NCBI GenBank assembly: GCA_041393965.1
Contig: JAWKJB010000001.1
Location: 558,001-622,000, forward strand
Reading direction: 5' to 3'
DNA from: Acidimicrobiia bacterium
GTDB taxonomy: Bacteria > Actinomycetota > Acidimicrobiia > Spongiisociales > UBA5794
DNA length: 64,000 nt
Shown: piece after piece, positions 1 through 8,925 of the stretch
Numbering within the stretch: the first letter of the stretch is position 1
How the letters are laid out: each line of letters opens with the position of its first letter
The notes under the pieces: model-generated
What the model was told of the DNA's origin: nothing
Seen by the model: the letters and a program-made list of their open reading frames with translations, nothing else
The model's database searches: none
Translations under genes and position numbers: made by a program

Positions 1-26
1 GCCACCACGAGTCCCCCGCGAGCACC

Positions 27-806
27 CTACCGGTTGGAAAGGACGACACCTGCGTTAGCGAGCGCGAGGGCGAGCCCGACCGCAACAGCCAGCGCCCTTG
101 CAAGCGTCCGTCGATCATCCATCGCCCGTCTGCTGTCCTCCACGACGAGGCTTGCTCGTGATGCGGAGTCCTCGTAGGCCTCGAACAAGCTGTCGCCTTC
201 TTCCGCTTCGATACGCAGGGATTCGATGCGTGTCTCAACTTCTTCGAGCCGGTGCGTGATCTCGGCAAGCTCAGGCTCGAGTTGAGTGAGCCGAAGGTCG
301 GGATCCGTCAACTGTGCCGCAAGATCCGCGAGCTCGTCATCGATCCGATCAAGCGACTCCGTCATGCCCGGCTCAGGTGTGAAGTCGATGCCTACGAACG
401 ACAGCGAGCCGAGAACCTGTTCCACCCTCGCGAGGGCAGAGCGCAGTTCGGGAAGAGGCGCTCGGATCGCGTCGATGCCGGACGGCACGGTTTGTGAAAT
501 TGTCACATCTGCGGAGATGAGAATCGACGATGTCGTCTTGATCGTGTTCCGCACATCTTCCGAGAGGAGAACGATCTCATCGAGCGTTGCAAGGGAGCGG
601 TCGAGGGTATCGGACATGACAACGATGCTGTCGTCCACCGTGACGAGCACATCGGCCGTCACATCCAGCGACTCAGCCATAGTGTCGATGGCTGCATCGA
701 CGAGGAGCCAGGCCGCGACGGCGACGACGATTGACATCAAGAGCCCGATGGCTCCGAACCCGAGCGCGAGGCTCCCGCCGTCGGCGCGCGGCTGAATCGC
801 GATCAT
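27..806 (-). CDS. Membrane-anchored coiled-coil protein, unknown function
   Basis: The 259-residue product has a hydrophobic segment at about residues 13-38 and a second at about 238-256. Between them is a long region rich in Asp, Glu, Leu and Ser with heptad-like spacing, especially residues 85-225, so it probably forms a coiled coil held at the membrane at both ends. I recognise no catalytic motif and no named family. Its ATG overlaps the stop of the upstream lipoprotein gene by four bases, so the two are probably co-translated and may act together at the envelope. Function is unassigned. Confidence 0.6.
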   Translation of the reverse strand: MIAIQPRADGGSLALGFGAIGLLMSIVVAVAAWLLVDAAIDTMAESLDVTADVLVTVDDSIVVMSDTLDRSLATLDEIVLLSEDVRNTIKTTSSILISADVTISQTVPSGIDAIRAPLPELRSALARVEQVLGSLSFVGIDFTPEPGMTESLDRIDDELADLAAQLTDPDLRLTQLEPELAEITHRLEEVETRIESLRIEAEEGDSLFEAYEDSASRASLVVEDSRRAMDDRRTLARALAVAVGLALALANAGVVLSNR

Positions 807-1255
807 GTGACTCGGAAGGTCCAGAGGTACGAGTCGGTGATGACAGCATCGACCCCTGCTGTTTCGTGTGTCACGAGTTGGGCTTCTGCGGTGTGCTCTC
901 CGACACCGAGAATCACGATCGCGACACCGTCGTCGGTGTAACGGAGGAGACCGGCCGCGTCCACGCTGTTGGCCGTGACATCGACGCCGTCGATCAAGAG
1001 CCGTACGTCGTGGTCGGGATCGGTGAGCCGGTAGTGCACCGCGACACCGTCAGCGGCACTGATGTCGGCACCTGGGGCGGGTCGTACCTCGTCGATCCAA
1101 GATGGGAGTTGACCGCTATCGTCCGCGTCGATCTCGGTGTCACCAACGGTGGTGCAGGCGGTCAGCCCGACCAGGGCCAGAATGGCGCCGACGATGAGCA
1201 TCACGGGGCGAAGGGGCATACGGAGTGGTTCGCGTTGGTGAAGTGCAGCGTTCAT
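803..1255 (-). CDS. Putative lipoprotein
   Basis: The product (150 aa) starts with a basic stretch and a hydrophobic run ending in the lipobox LTAC, with the lipidated Cys at about residue 34 of the long form. A start at the internal Met13 (about 1219) would give a more typical signal peptide length. The mature part is small, acidic and beta-rich in appearance, ending in a short Trp-containing strand, but I cannot assign a family. It lies just upstream of, and overlaps by four bases, the coiled-coil membrane protein gene, so an envelope-located pair is the likely arrangement. Confidence 0.6.
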   Translation of the reverse strand: MNAALHQREPLRMPLRPVMLIVGAILALVGLTACTTVGDTEIDADDSGQLPSWIDEVRPAPGADISAADGVAVHYRLTDPDHDVRLLIDGVDVTANSVDAAGLLRYTDDGVAIVILGVGEHTAEAQLVTHETAGVDAVITDSYLWTFRVT

Positions 1256-1372
1256 GGTTCGGTCTACCCGACGGAGCGGAATGTGAAACCCTGGCTCAAG
1301 GTTCTCTGTGGCACATGGCGCTCGAAACGATTGTCTTCTGTGGCGGTTGACCGTTACCGTATGGGTTCACCG

Positions 1373-1448
<76 letters not shown>

Positions 1449-1467
1449 TGCGCGAAACCCCTGCGAG

Positions 1468-1998
1468 GTGACGCTCGCCGTCAAAGCACATCTGCCGCTC
1501 GCTGTCGCATTGGGCCATGCCTTCGCCCGACCGACTGGGTGCACCATCCGGCTCCACCGTCGGGATGGGGATGACTGGGTTGCATGCGCAGTTCACATGA
1601 GTGAGAACGATCTGATACGTGAGGAGGCTCTGAAGGGGCCAGTCCAGGCGCGAGTGGCGTCTCTCGAGGCCTCCATCAGTCGGGATGTGGAGGCGGGAGT
1701 GCTGGCGTTTGTCAGGCAGGGCAACCGGTATAGACACCGATTGACACTCAAGCCGGTGGGAGGCCCTTCGCGCAGTGCCGTCGATGGATCCGACACAGCG
1801 GACTCCTGGGCGCACCAGATCGGTGCGACGCTCGTGACGCTGGCGGATCGATCCGACATTGACCGGGCCGACCTCTTCCTGGCCGCGCCCGTGGAGGTGG
1901 CCGTCCTGGTTGGTTCTTGGACCAATGCGGTCGGCGAGGTGTTGCTCATGGACTGGGGCAAGACAGGTCCCTTTTCGAGGATGTGGTCGCTACCTTGA
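1468..1998 (+). pseudogene. SAVED-domain-like fragment next to attL
   Basis: The reading frame encodes about 176 residues. The first part has an LPLAVALG-type segment followed by a Trp-containing strand. The C-terminal part reads ADLFLAAPVEVAVLVG, then TNAVGEVLLMDW, and ends soon after. From memory of the family this resembles the SAVED domain (nucleotide second-messenger sensor in CBASS defence proteins), including termination right after the last strand. No effector domain precedes it: the frame runs back into the attachment core instead. I therefore call it an N-terminally truncated remnant, or one completed only across attP in the circular form. GTG at 1468 or ATG at 1597 are the candidate starts. 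The family assignment is tentative. Confidence 0.4.
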
Positions 1999-2024
1999 GC
2001 CCGGGCCGCAGCTGAGGCGTCGCG

Positions 2025-3194
2025 TTAGCCGAACAGCACGTCCGTTATCGCCTCCGTCGCCCCCTTCTTCTCCTCGCCGAGGAGGTGCCCGTAAACGTCC
2101 TTGGTAAGAGCCAGCGAGGCGTGCCCGAGCACCTCGGAGACGACCCACAGCGGTGTGCCCTGGGCGAGCATGATCGAGGCTGCGGAGTGCCTGAGCTCAT
2201 GCGGGGTCCAGTGTCCGAGCTCGGCGCGGGCACAGAGGCGGTGGAAGTAGTGGGCGAAGTTGTCTGGATCGACGGGCGTGCCCTTCTTTGTAGTGAAGAC
2301 GAGATCCGAGTCTGCCCACTCCGGTCCTGCGGCGAGTCGCTCCTGTGCCTGCCGTACTCGATGGGCTCGGAGGAGACTGTCGAGCGCCGGTGTGATGTGG
2401 AGCGTTCGTCGCGATCGCTTGGTCTTCAGTCGACGCAGGACGAGCTGAGTTCGCCTGCCCGCCCGCTGCGCCTCCTCCGGCGAGAGTCACTCCCTCCGCA
2501 GCTGATGTCGCACGTGCAGCGAACCGGCCTCGAAGTCCACATCGGTCCACGAGATACCGAGGGCTTCACCACGCCGGAGACCGTATGTCAATGTGACCGC
2601 GTAGAGCGATTCGAGACGGTCGCCCTTCGCTGCACCCAGCAGGCTCTTCGCCTCGGCGAGGGTGAGAGATCGTCCGTCAGGTGGGTCGAGCTGGGGTGGA
2701 TCTGACAGCGCGGCCACATTGCGAACGAGAAGGCCCTCCCGTTCGGCCTGGTGGAGCGCCGATCGGAGCACGGTGCGCATGATGCGGATGCTGTTGGCGC
2801 TGTACCCGGCCTTCCGCTTCGCAGCCCAGAGGGCGTTCAGTTCGGAGACGGACAGCTTGGTCAGCATCTTCGAGCCGAGGGCCGGCTTGAGGTGGAGGCG
2901 AACGGTGTCGGCGTAGTCGGCTGCGGTGGACTGTTCGACTCGTGCCGGCACGCCTTCGATCCATCGATCCAGGTACGCACCGACGGTGAGGCGACTGGTC
3001 GGGTTCTCCACTCCGGCGTCGAGGGCGCGGCGCGCTTTCTTCAGCTTGGCGATGACCTCGGCCTTCGTACTGCCGGAGACCTTGACTCGGCGGCGGCGAC
3101 CATCAGGTGTTCGGCCAAGCGAGATTGCTCCCCGCCACCGATCGCCATCCTGGTATACCGAATCCTCGCCCCAGCCTCGCCGGTTCCTCGTCAC
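2025..3194 (-). pseudogene. int: Tyrosine integrase with in-frame TGA
   Basis: One reading frame runs from ATG at 3194 to TAA at 2025 (390 codons with stop) and is broken only by a TGA at 2487-2489, codon 236. Upstream are the AP2-like and SAM-like N-terminal domains and the first catalytic Arg (YGLRRGE, R207). Downstream come the LKTKRSRR strand, the HELRHS box, the GHAS motif and the nucleophile Tyr in DVYGHL. All catalytic residues are present, so the lesion lies in the linker between the two halves of the catalytic domain. As it stands only a truncated protein would be made. The start overlaps the preceding HTH gene by four bases. It is the integrase of the element and lies next to the tRNA as usual. 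Confidence 0.85.
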
Positions 3195-3406
3195 GATCCC
3201 GTTTCCTTCACCCGCCGACCGGGCGGCCTCTCGGGATGAGCCTTCTCCCAGGTCTCCACGGCTGCCGTCTCCCAGACCCGACCGGCTGCGAGCTCAGCGA
3301 CGGGTGGCGGGAAGTCCTGGTAGTCCCGGACGAGCTGACTGGCTCGCTGGCGGGTGAGTCCCAGCATCGAGGCGATCTCGCTGAGTCCGACGAGATGATC
3401 GGTCAT
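3191..3406 (-). CDS. Small helix-turn-helix protein upstream of integrase
   Basis: The 71-residue product has a helix-turn-helix at about residues 7-28 (LSEIASMLGLTRQRASQLV), followed by a short wing-like stretch and a basic tail. This is the size and layout of the AlpA/excisionase-like proteins that accompany integrases. The start at 3406 was chosen over the longer upstream reading because the HTH begins right after it and because a promoter -10 lies only seven bases upstream, consistent with leaderless translation. The gene overlaps integrase by ATGA, so it probably influences integrase expression or excision directionality. A second, better excisionase candidate lies at 3492-3689. Confidence 0.65.
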   Translation of the reverse strand: MTDHLVGLSEIASMLGLTRQRASQLVRDYQDFPPPVAELAAGRVWETAAVETWEKAHPERPPGRRVKETGS

Positions 3407-3413
3407 GGAGGGG

Positions 3414-3443
3414 AGCATACGCGCTAACTCTTGACCGTGTAAA
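3414..3443 (-). promoter_or_regulatory. Probable leaderless promoter for HTH-integrase genes
   Basis: On the minus strand TTTACA (3438-3443) and TATGCT (3414-3419) are separated by 18 bases. The predicted transcription start falls at about the ATG at 3406, so the mRNA would be leaderless. This matches the absence of a Shine-Dalgarno sequence there. Inferred from sequence only. Confidence 0.45.
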
Positions 3444-3491
3444 GTGTTATCTCGCATTGGACATGCGCCTGTCCCGAGAAGACTCTGCGGC

Positions 3492-3689
3492 TCACCTCTC
3501 ACGTTTGGCCTCCTGGTGTTGAAGATGGCCGACGAACTTGTCGAGCGCCTGCTTCGGGACACGTCGGCAGCTGTCGATGAGCACGGTGTCGAGCCGACCC
3601 TGGCCGATCAGCTCGTAGAGCTTGGATCGGCTGATCGAAAGCACCTGGGCGGCTTCGGCGGGGGTGAGGAGGAGCTTGTCCATCTTCAC
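3492..3689 (-). CDS. xis: Excisionase-like MerR/HTH_17 protein
   Basis: The product (65 aa) reads LLTPAEAAQVLSISRSKLYELI and then a short beta hairpin with RRVPKQALDKFV, the classic excisionase/HTH_17 DNA-binding fold. It would bind attachment-site arms and direct the integrase toward excision. The start is GTG at 3689, overlapping the rep stop codon (GTGA). An internal ATG two codons later (3683) is also possible. It sits between rep and the integrase pair as in other AICEs. Confidence 0.8.
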   Translation of the reverse strand: MKMDKLLLTPAEAAQVLSISRSKLYELIGQGRLDTVLIDSCRRVPKQALDKFVGHLQHQEAKRER

Positions 3690-5069
3690 CGTCGAAGCCC
3701 TCTCTCGGCCAGTCGCGCGTCGCGTGCCAGCTTCCGCGCCTCGGCAGCCTCGGCCGCCGCGGTCCGTGCCAGCCAGGCGTCACCCTGGTTATCCCATCCA
3801 CGGCCGAGGTAGCGCCAGTCCTTGATAGCTGTTGCCGCCGAGGGCCGATCGGCTGAAGCTCGGCGCGTCCTCGCCCATTCGGCACGGGCGGCGCGGAGGG
3901 CTCCAAGTGTGGTCGAGTAGCGCTGGCTCTTGGTGAGCCAGTGGCCTCTGAACCCGAGGGTGTGTGCCCATTGGCGGAGTCTGAGATGTTCGAGCTCGGG
4001 CCGAACGCCGAGGTCCCATGCCGTGGTCACGAGGCGCTTCAGATGTGGTCGGAGATCGAGCGACACCAGGTCCGACTCGTGGAGGCGATGGTCGAGACGA
4101 CCGAAGGCGTCGGTCGACTTGGTGGCGTACTTGGCGATATACGCCGCCACCGCGCGAGGAGACGTCGACTCGAGGGCCACTCTCCGGACATCGACCTGCT
4201 CGCCCCATCGAGCTGTGCCGCTGATCCCCGGCGTAGTTGGATAGGTGACCTGGACCCGCCGGGTCGTGCGGACGACCGCGGCCTCGAAGTGGCCGATGCT
4301 GAGCTCGCCTGGGGGCGGCTCAGATCGGTCCGGACGGCCCGTCGAGGCGGACCACGACGTGGATGTGGACGAGTCCCCGATCCTGGTACTCGACGACCTT
4401 GGCGTACGACACCCGGGCGTGATCGGCGAACCGCGAGCTGCCGATGCCCATCTCCTTGGCCAACTCGCGGCGGATGCCGATGGTGGTGCGACGCCACAGC
4501 TCAGTGACGTGGGCGTTCCATAGGATCGCCGCTTCGTAGTCGAAGCAGTCGACACAGAGCGGCTCACCGAGACGAGCATCGTCCGGTTCGTGGATCTCCC
4601 GGCAGCGGATCGAATGTCCGTGGCGGCATCGCTCGCGCCCATTCGGGTGACACCTCCGGGCCGAGCCATCCCCCATCCGCAGTGAGTGAACCGGCCCGAA
4701 GCTCGGTGCCGTGAAGGTCACGAACACGATTGGGTGCGTTGAGGCATCCTCCGGAACCCCCTTCCCGCCGCGCAGCCCGGCGACGATGAGGTGCCAGGCG
4801 TCCGCCCGATACCTCGCTGAGCACGGCTCACACACCGTCGCCCTCCTTGTCCCACAGGCCTTGAGAAGATGACCGTCGGGTTCGATGTCGGTGGAGTAGC
4901 TGGCGTAGAGCTCACCGGTCGCAGGGTCGATCTGGTGCGTGGTGCCGGCGAGCCTGACCGGGTGTTCGCACCAGCCGGTGGACCGGGCCAGCTCGAGCCA
5001 TCGCTCGAACGACTCCGGGTCGGCTGCCCGCTTGAGGAGCGAGTTGAGACCTGACGACCCGGCCGACAC
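3686..5069 (-). pseudogene. RepSA-type replication initiator, frameshifted
   Basis: The N-terminal half starts at GTG 5069 and reads about 249 residues to a TGA at 4320. It includes the Cys-pair segment ATVCEPCSARY, the HPIVFVTFTAPSFG strand, a C/H-rich cluster and the VHIHVVVRLDG strand typical of rolling-circle-like Rep proteins of AICEs. From about 4330 the protein continues in another frame down to the stop at 3686, with AYIAKYATKSTDAFG, HLKRLV and LGFRGHWLTKSQRYS. Joined, the product would be about 460 aa, the usual length. A one-base indel near 4320-4340 therefore separates the halves. The GTG lies one base after the FtsK gene stop, and the stop overlaps xis. Confidence 0.75.
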
Positions 5070-5070
5070 G

Positions 5071-6423
5071 TCACGCCTCCTCGGGCATCGATGGGTGGGC
5101 GCGGAGGGCCTCGGCCCGTTTCGAAAGGGCCGCCAGATCAGAGTCGTCGAGGTAGAAGGAGCGGATCCGCTGTGGAATGCCTCCCTCGTGGAGCAGGTAG
5201 CCGACACCGCGCGTTGCAGGGTCGACGTCTGCGGCCGAGTAGCCCGCCGACGCCCAACCGGACCCGAGGATCGTGTCCGATGCTTGAGGCGTCGAGCAGC
5301 GCATCGCCCAGCGGAACCCGAAGAGGTCGCGGATCGAGGTCGGAACGACGTCGGCGGAGGGCTTCTGGGTGGCAGCCAGCACGATGATCCCGGCTGCTCG
5401 GCCCCGCGACACGAGGTCACGGAGCACTTCGGCGAACTCGGAGCGCTCCTTCCGGTCCGAAGCGGTGAGGTAGTGGACCAGCTCGTCGATGACCACGATG
5501 TGGAGAGCAAGCCCATCGCCGCGGGACACCTTGCGTCGTCCCGAGCTGAGGAGCCGTGCATACCGATGGTCCATTTCCTCCTGCAAGCTGTGCAGCACCT
5601 CGATGGCCTCTGCGCAGCTGACGCCGGCGTTCCCCGATGCGCACCGCCTCCAGATGGCGAGTTCGACGAGCTTCCCGTCGAGTAGCCAGAGCCGGCATGT
5701 CGGATCGAGCGCAGCAGTCGCGACCAGCATCGAGAGGGCAACCGACTTACCCGCTCCTGGCTCGCCCCCGAGCAGCAGGTTTCGCTCCGGGAGGAGAACC
5801 GTCACGATCTCGCCGTTCTCACCGACACCGACCGGAATGGGTTCCCACAGGCTTGGCTGGGGCAAGTCCGTATGTGGCCAGCGCAGTGGAGGCCCCACGG
5901 CGAGTGGGTCTCGGCGGGCGATCACGACCTCGGCGAGGGAGGCGTTGCCGAGATGGCGACGCACGCGCAGGTCACGGACACGCAAGGCCGCGGCGATCAC
6001 CTCGGAGGCTCGTTCGAGCTCCGGCACGCTGCTTCCGGCCGGGACCCGCACATCGAACCGTTCCCCTGCCGGGATGTCTCTCAGTCTGCGCACCGTCGGC
6101 ACGCGGTCCTCGAGGGATGCAATCCGGGCTGAACGCACGGCCCGAGCCCACTGTCGTCGCACCCGCGCGTGGCGCAAGAGGCGTCTGACATGGCGGCGAA
6201 TCGGCGGCACCGCCAGCACCAGGGTCACGGCGACGGCATCCGCGATCCATGCTTCCGTCTCGCCGTTGTAGTGCCGGGTTACCAACCACAGCGCTGCACC
6301 GATGAGAGCGAGACCCAGTTCGACACGGAATGCCCACAGGGCGCGAAGGAAGGCCTCGATGATCTCCTCAGCCACATCCTCTTCCTGGCTACGCATGGTC
6401 GCGAACTCTGAGATACGTGACAC
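5071..6423 (-). CDS. FtsK/SpoIIIE-type DNA translocase (AICE transfer protein)
   Basis: The 450-residue protein has two N-terminal membrane segments (about 36-50 and 62-75), a Walker A box GGEPGAGKS at 219-227 and a Walker B strand HIVVIDEL at about 308-315. It lies just before rep in the same operon. These are features of the Tra/FtsK pumps that move double-stranded AICE DNA between mycelia or cells by ATP hydrolysis at the membrane. An internal ATG at residue 10 is an alternative start. The gene is intact, unlike its int and rep neighbours. Confidence 0.85.
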   Translation of the reverse strand: MSRISEFATMRSQEEDVAEEIIEAFLRALWAFRVELGLALIGAALWLVTRHYNGETEAWIADAVAVTLVLAVPPIRRHVRRLLRHARVRRQWARAVRSARIASLEDRVPTVRRLRDIPAGERFDVRVPAGSSVPELERASEVIAAALRVRDLRVRRHLGNASLAEVVIARRDPLAVGPPLRWPHTDLPQPSLWEPIPVGVGENGEIVTVLLPERNLLLGGEPGAGKSVALSMLVATAALDPTCRLWLLDGKLVELAIWRRCASGNAGVSCAEAIEVLHSLQEEMDHRYARLLSSGRRKVSRGDGLALHIVVIDELVHYLTASDRKERSEFAEVLRDLVSRGRAAGIIVLAATQKPSADVVPTSIRDLFGFRWAMRCSTPQASDTILGSGWASAGYSAADVDPATRGVGYLLHEGGIPQRIRSFYLDDSDLAALSKRAEALRAHPSMPEEA

Positions 6424-6451
6424 GAGGGCGAGTCATCGAGGCCACCTTCGA

Positions 6452-6778
6452 TTACGACCCGGACCTGGCGGCCTGGGCTGGCTCGATCTGGTCGGCCCGG
6501 TAGGCGACGCCGCTGCGGTCGCCCATGGTCCACGGGGTCGCCACCAGTCCGGTGATCTTCACCGTGCTGCCTTGGGTGACACCCTTCGGCTGACCGGCCA
6601 CCTTGACGGCGATCACCTCGGCCCCGCCGTCGTTCAGCGCCACCACCTGCACCGAGTGCAGTGGCGCGCCGCTCTCGTCCACCTTGGGTGCCTTCGACTC
6701 GAAGTCGAGCACCGGCTCGGGTGGTCCGGCCGCGAGGAACGTCATCCCCGCGGTGTCGATCGGGAGTTTCACCTCCAC
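6452..6778 (-). CDS. SCO3933-like small AICE protein
   Basis: The 108-residue product starts MEVKLPIDTAGMTFLA and contains an OB-like pattern of strands, including PLHSVQVVALNDGGAEVIAV. I recall this as the small conserved protein found upstream of the FtsK-like gene in actinomycete elements, often annotated as an SCO3933-family regulatory protein. It is the first gene of the leftward xis-rep-tra operon, 28 bases upstream of the FtsK start. A role in transfer or replication control is inferred from position only. Confidence 0.6.
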   Translation of the reverse strand: MEVKLPIDTAGMTFLAAGPPEPVLDFESKAPKVDESGAPLHSVQVVALNDGGAEVIAVKVAGQPKGVTQGSTVKITGLVATPWTMGDRSGVAYRADQIEPAQAARSGS

Positions 6779-6924
6779 CTTCCTTCCCGGCGCATGTTCG
6801 GTGCCTTCCGACGAGATACGCCAGGTGCAGTGGACGGCACAACCGCGGATGTGAGACGTCTGCAGACGCGAGTTCGCGTCGCGATCGCGTTTCCCGCGCG
6901 CCCCTTAGGTCTTTGGAGGCTCGA

Positions 6925-7683
6925 GTGGAGCGCAACGACCGACTCCGTGAGGTGATGGTGCAGGCCGGTGTATCGGCCGACCGCCTGGCTGAGGCTGTAG
7001 GCGTCGACCCGAAGTCCGTGTGGCGCTGGACCAACAAGGGAGTCGTCCCGCGACGGATTGGGCTGAAGACGCGAGTCGCGGACGTGCTCAATGTCGCGGA
7101 GGCCGACCTGTGGCCGGCAACGACACGGAACGGTTCGGTCCCAGAGGATCGTCAGGTGACCGAGGAGGTCGCCGCCGTATGGGCACATCGTGCCGACGCT
7201 CCCAAGTCGCGTTGGTGGACGGTGCTCGCGGCAGCAGAGACCGGCATCGACCTGCTGGGCTATGCCATGCAGTTCCTACCCGAAGACCACACCCGGCTCG
7301 ACCGGCTGCTCATCGACAAGGCGGATTCCGGATGCCGAATCCGCATTGCCCTCGCCAACCCTGACTCCCCCTACGTGGCCGACCGCGACGACGAGGAATG
7401 CCTGGGCGGCACTCTCTCCGATCGGATACGTACCACCATCGACCACTTCAAGCCGCTGTTCGGGGTGGAAGGCGTCGATCTGCGGTTTCACCAGACGAGG
7501 ATGTACAACTCGGTCTTCCGAGGAGACGATGAGATGCTCGTGACCCCCCACCTCTACGGTCTGAAGGGCTACCGCGCGCCCCTGCTCCACATCCGGCGTC
7601 TCGCCGACGATGGCATGTTCGACGGCCTCCGGGCTCACTTCGAGCGGGTCTGGGGGGTCTCAGAGCCGATCCCGACACCATGA
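6925..7683 (+). CDS. XRE-type HTH regulator with C-terminal effector-like domain
   Basis: The 252-residue product starts with a helix-turn-helix (about residues 5-55, ADRLAEAVGVDPKSVWRWTNKG). A C-terminal domain follows with the pattern GIDLLGYAMQFLPE...RIRIALANPDSP...VDLRFHQTRMYNSVFRGDDEML. This resembles the phospholipase-D-like (DUF5919-type) domain seen in AICE regulators. GTG at 6925 has a GGAGG at 6915-6919, which decides the start. The stop overlaps the Nudix ATG by four bases. It is transcribed divergently from the transfer operon and probably represses or activates it. Confidence 0.7.
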   Translation: MERNDRLREVMVQAGVSADRLAEAVGVDPKSVWRWTNKGVVPRRIGLKTRVADVLNVAEADLWPATTRNGSVPEDRQVTEEVAAVWAHRADAPKSRWWTVLAAAETGIDLLGYAMQFLPEDHTRLDRLLIDKADSGCRIRIALANPDSPYVADRDDEECLGGTLSDRIRTTIDHFKPLFGVEGVDLRFHQTRMYNSVFRGDDEMLVTPHLYGLKGYRAPLLHIRRLADDGMFDGLRAHFERVWGVSEPIPTP

Positions 7684-8150
7684 CACGTATCGACCACTTC
7701 AACGACCCCGGCGCTCCTCGCCCGACCAGGCTTGTCCCGGCCGCCTCGGCAGTGGTCGTCGATGACGAAGGACGCTTGTTGTTGGCGAAGCGCACCGACA
7801 ACTCGCTCTGGACGATCCCCGGAGGCACGATGAAGCCGGGCGAATCGATTGCTGAGACGGCAATCCGAGAAGTCAAAGAGGAGACCGGACTCGAGGTCGA
7901 GGTTGTGTCCCTGGTCGGGATCTACTCGAACCCGAATCACATCGTCGAGTACTCCGACGGCGAGGTGCGCCAGCAGTTCTCGGTCTGCTTCACGTGCAGA
8001 CGTGTCGGCGGTGAACTGGCGGCGAGCGACGAGACCAGCGAAATCGGCTACTTCAGCCCCGCCGATCTCAAGGACTTGAACATCCACCCCTCGATCCGGC
8101 TGCGAATCGAGCACTTCTTGGAGAAGCGAGCGGAGCCCTACCTCGGCTGA
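7680..8150 (+). CDS. Nudix hydrolase of the integrative element
   Basis: This is a 156-residue Nudix protein with the full box GxxxxxExxxxxxxREVxEETGL (GGTMKPGE then IREVKEETGL, about residues 48-70). It would hydrolyse a nucleoside diphosphate linked to another moiety; the substrate cannot be read from sequence. It is translationally coupled (ATGA) to the XRE regulator, an arrangement recurrent in AICEs, which suggests a part in control of element replication or in signalling rather than housekeeping. Confidence 0.85.
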   Translation: MTRIDHFNDPGAPRPTRLVPAASAVVVDDEGRLLLAKRTDNSLWTIPGGTMKPGESIAETAIREVKEETGLEVEVVSLVGIYSNPNHIVEYSDGEVRQQFSVCFTCRRVGGELAASDETSEIGYFSPADLKDLNIHPSIRLRIEHFLEKRAEPYLG

Positions 8151-8704
8151 GAGACGACCGCACCAGCGTCGACTCGTGCGAGCGCCTCCACCCGTTCGAC
8201 TGCCTCCATCAGCTCAGGCCACGCCGTCCGTAGACCTCGGGTCACCGGGCTCCCTGAGTCATAGCGCGCCTCGATGTCGATGAGTCGCCGCTCCGGCGTC
8301 ATCCGCTGTCCGCTCGGTCCCGTGGTCAGGTCGCAGTACGCCAGCGTCGCCGAAACGAGGCTGTCCTCGTCATCGAAGTCGGCGAGCGCTGACTCCAGAC
8401 CTTGAAACCGAGCCTCGTGTAGCGATCGTGTGTGGTGAGCGACCAAGCCAGCGAGACGCTCTTGTCCGAGCGCCCGCAGATGCCGAGCGCCATCGAGGGG
8501 ATGGAATCCGGTGACGGCAAGCTCCGGCGCGTAGCCGATGTCATGGAGATACGCCGCCGCCACCAGAACGTCGGCGTCCTCCGGCGTCAAGCCGCTTGCC
8601 ATCTCCCGTGCCACCTCGGCCACCGCCTGCACATGCCGCCAACGTCGTCGCAGTGGCCGCAATAGACCTCCGGCGTGAGCCTCCGCCCATGTCCTCAGCT
8701 CCAT
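8138..8704 (-). CDS. HD-domain phosphohydrolase
   Basis: The product (188 aa from ATG 8704) carries H24 in RRRWRHVQAVAEVA, the doublet H54-D55 in AYLHDIGY and later HHTRS and Asp residues, the metal-binding set of HD hydrolases. It converges on the Nudix gene with a 13-base overlap at the 3' ends. A longer start at 8725 is possible. Together with XRE and Nudix genes it forms the accessory set common to AICEs. Likely a nucleotide phosphohydrolase; the substrate is unknown. Confidence 0.75.
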   Translation of the reverse strand: MELRTWAEAHAGGLLRPLRRRWRHVQAVAEVAREMASGLTPEDADVLVAAAYLHDIGYAPELAVTGFHPLDGARHLRALGQERLAGLVAHHTRSLHEARFQGLESALADFDDEDSLVSATLAYCDLTTGPSGQRMTPERRLIDIEARYDSGSPVTRGLRTAWPELMEAVERVEALARVDAGAVVSQPR

Positions 8705-8925
8705 GCCTCCCACCGTACGGCACATCGAGCCGAGGCGCGACCCCGCCTGTGAGGACTTTCTCTACAGAATCAAGAGGCCGGCCTGCGGGCGGCCCTAGCG
8801 GGCCGTCCTCGGTCGCCCGGGGTCTGACTGACGGCTCGTGGCGAACGGCGTTGCACGCCGCTATTTACAACGAGCATGCGAACGACCCCGCCTCCTGGGC
8901 TCCTGCTCGAAGGCCCGCCGGTCAC

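Noticed and set aside
2025..3194. Selenocysteine at the integrase TGA
   Set aside because: The TGA is in a linker, not at a Cys position, and no SECIS-like hairpin with correct spacing was seen after it.
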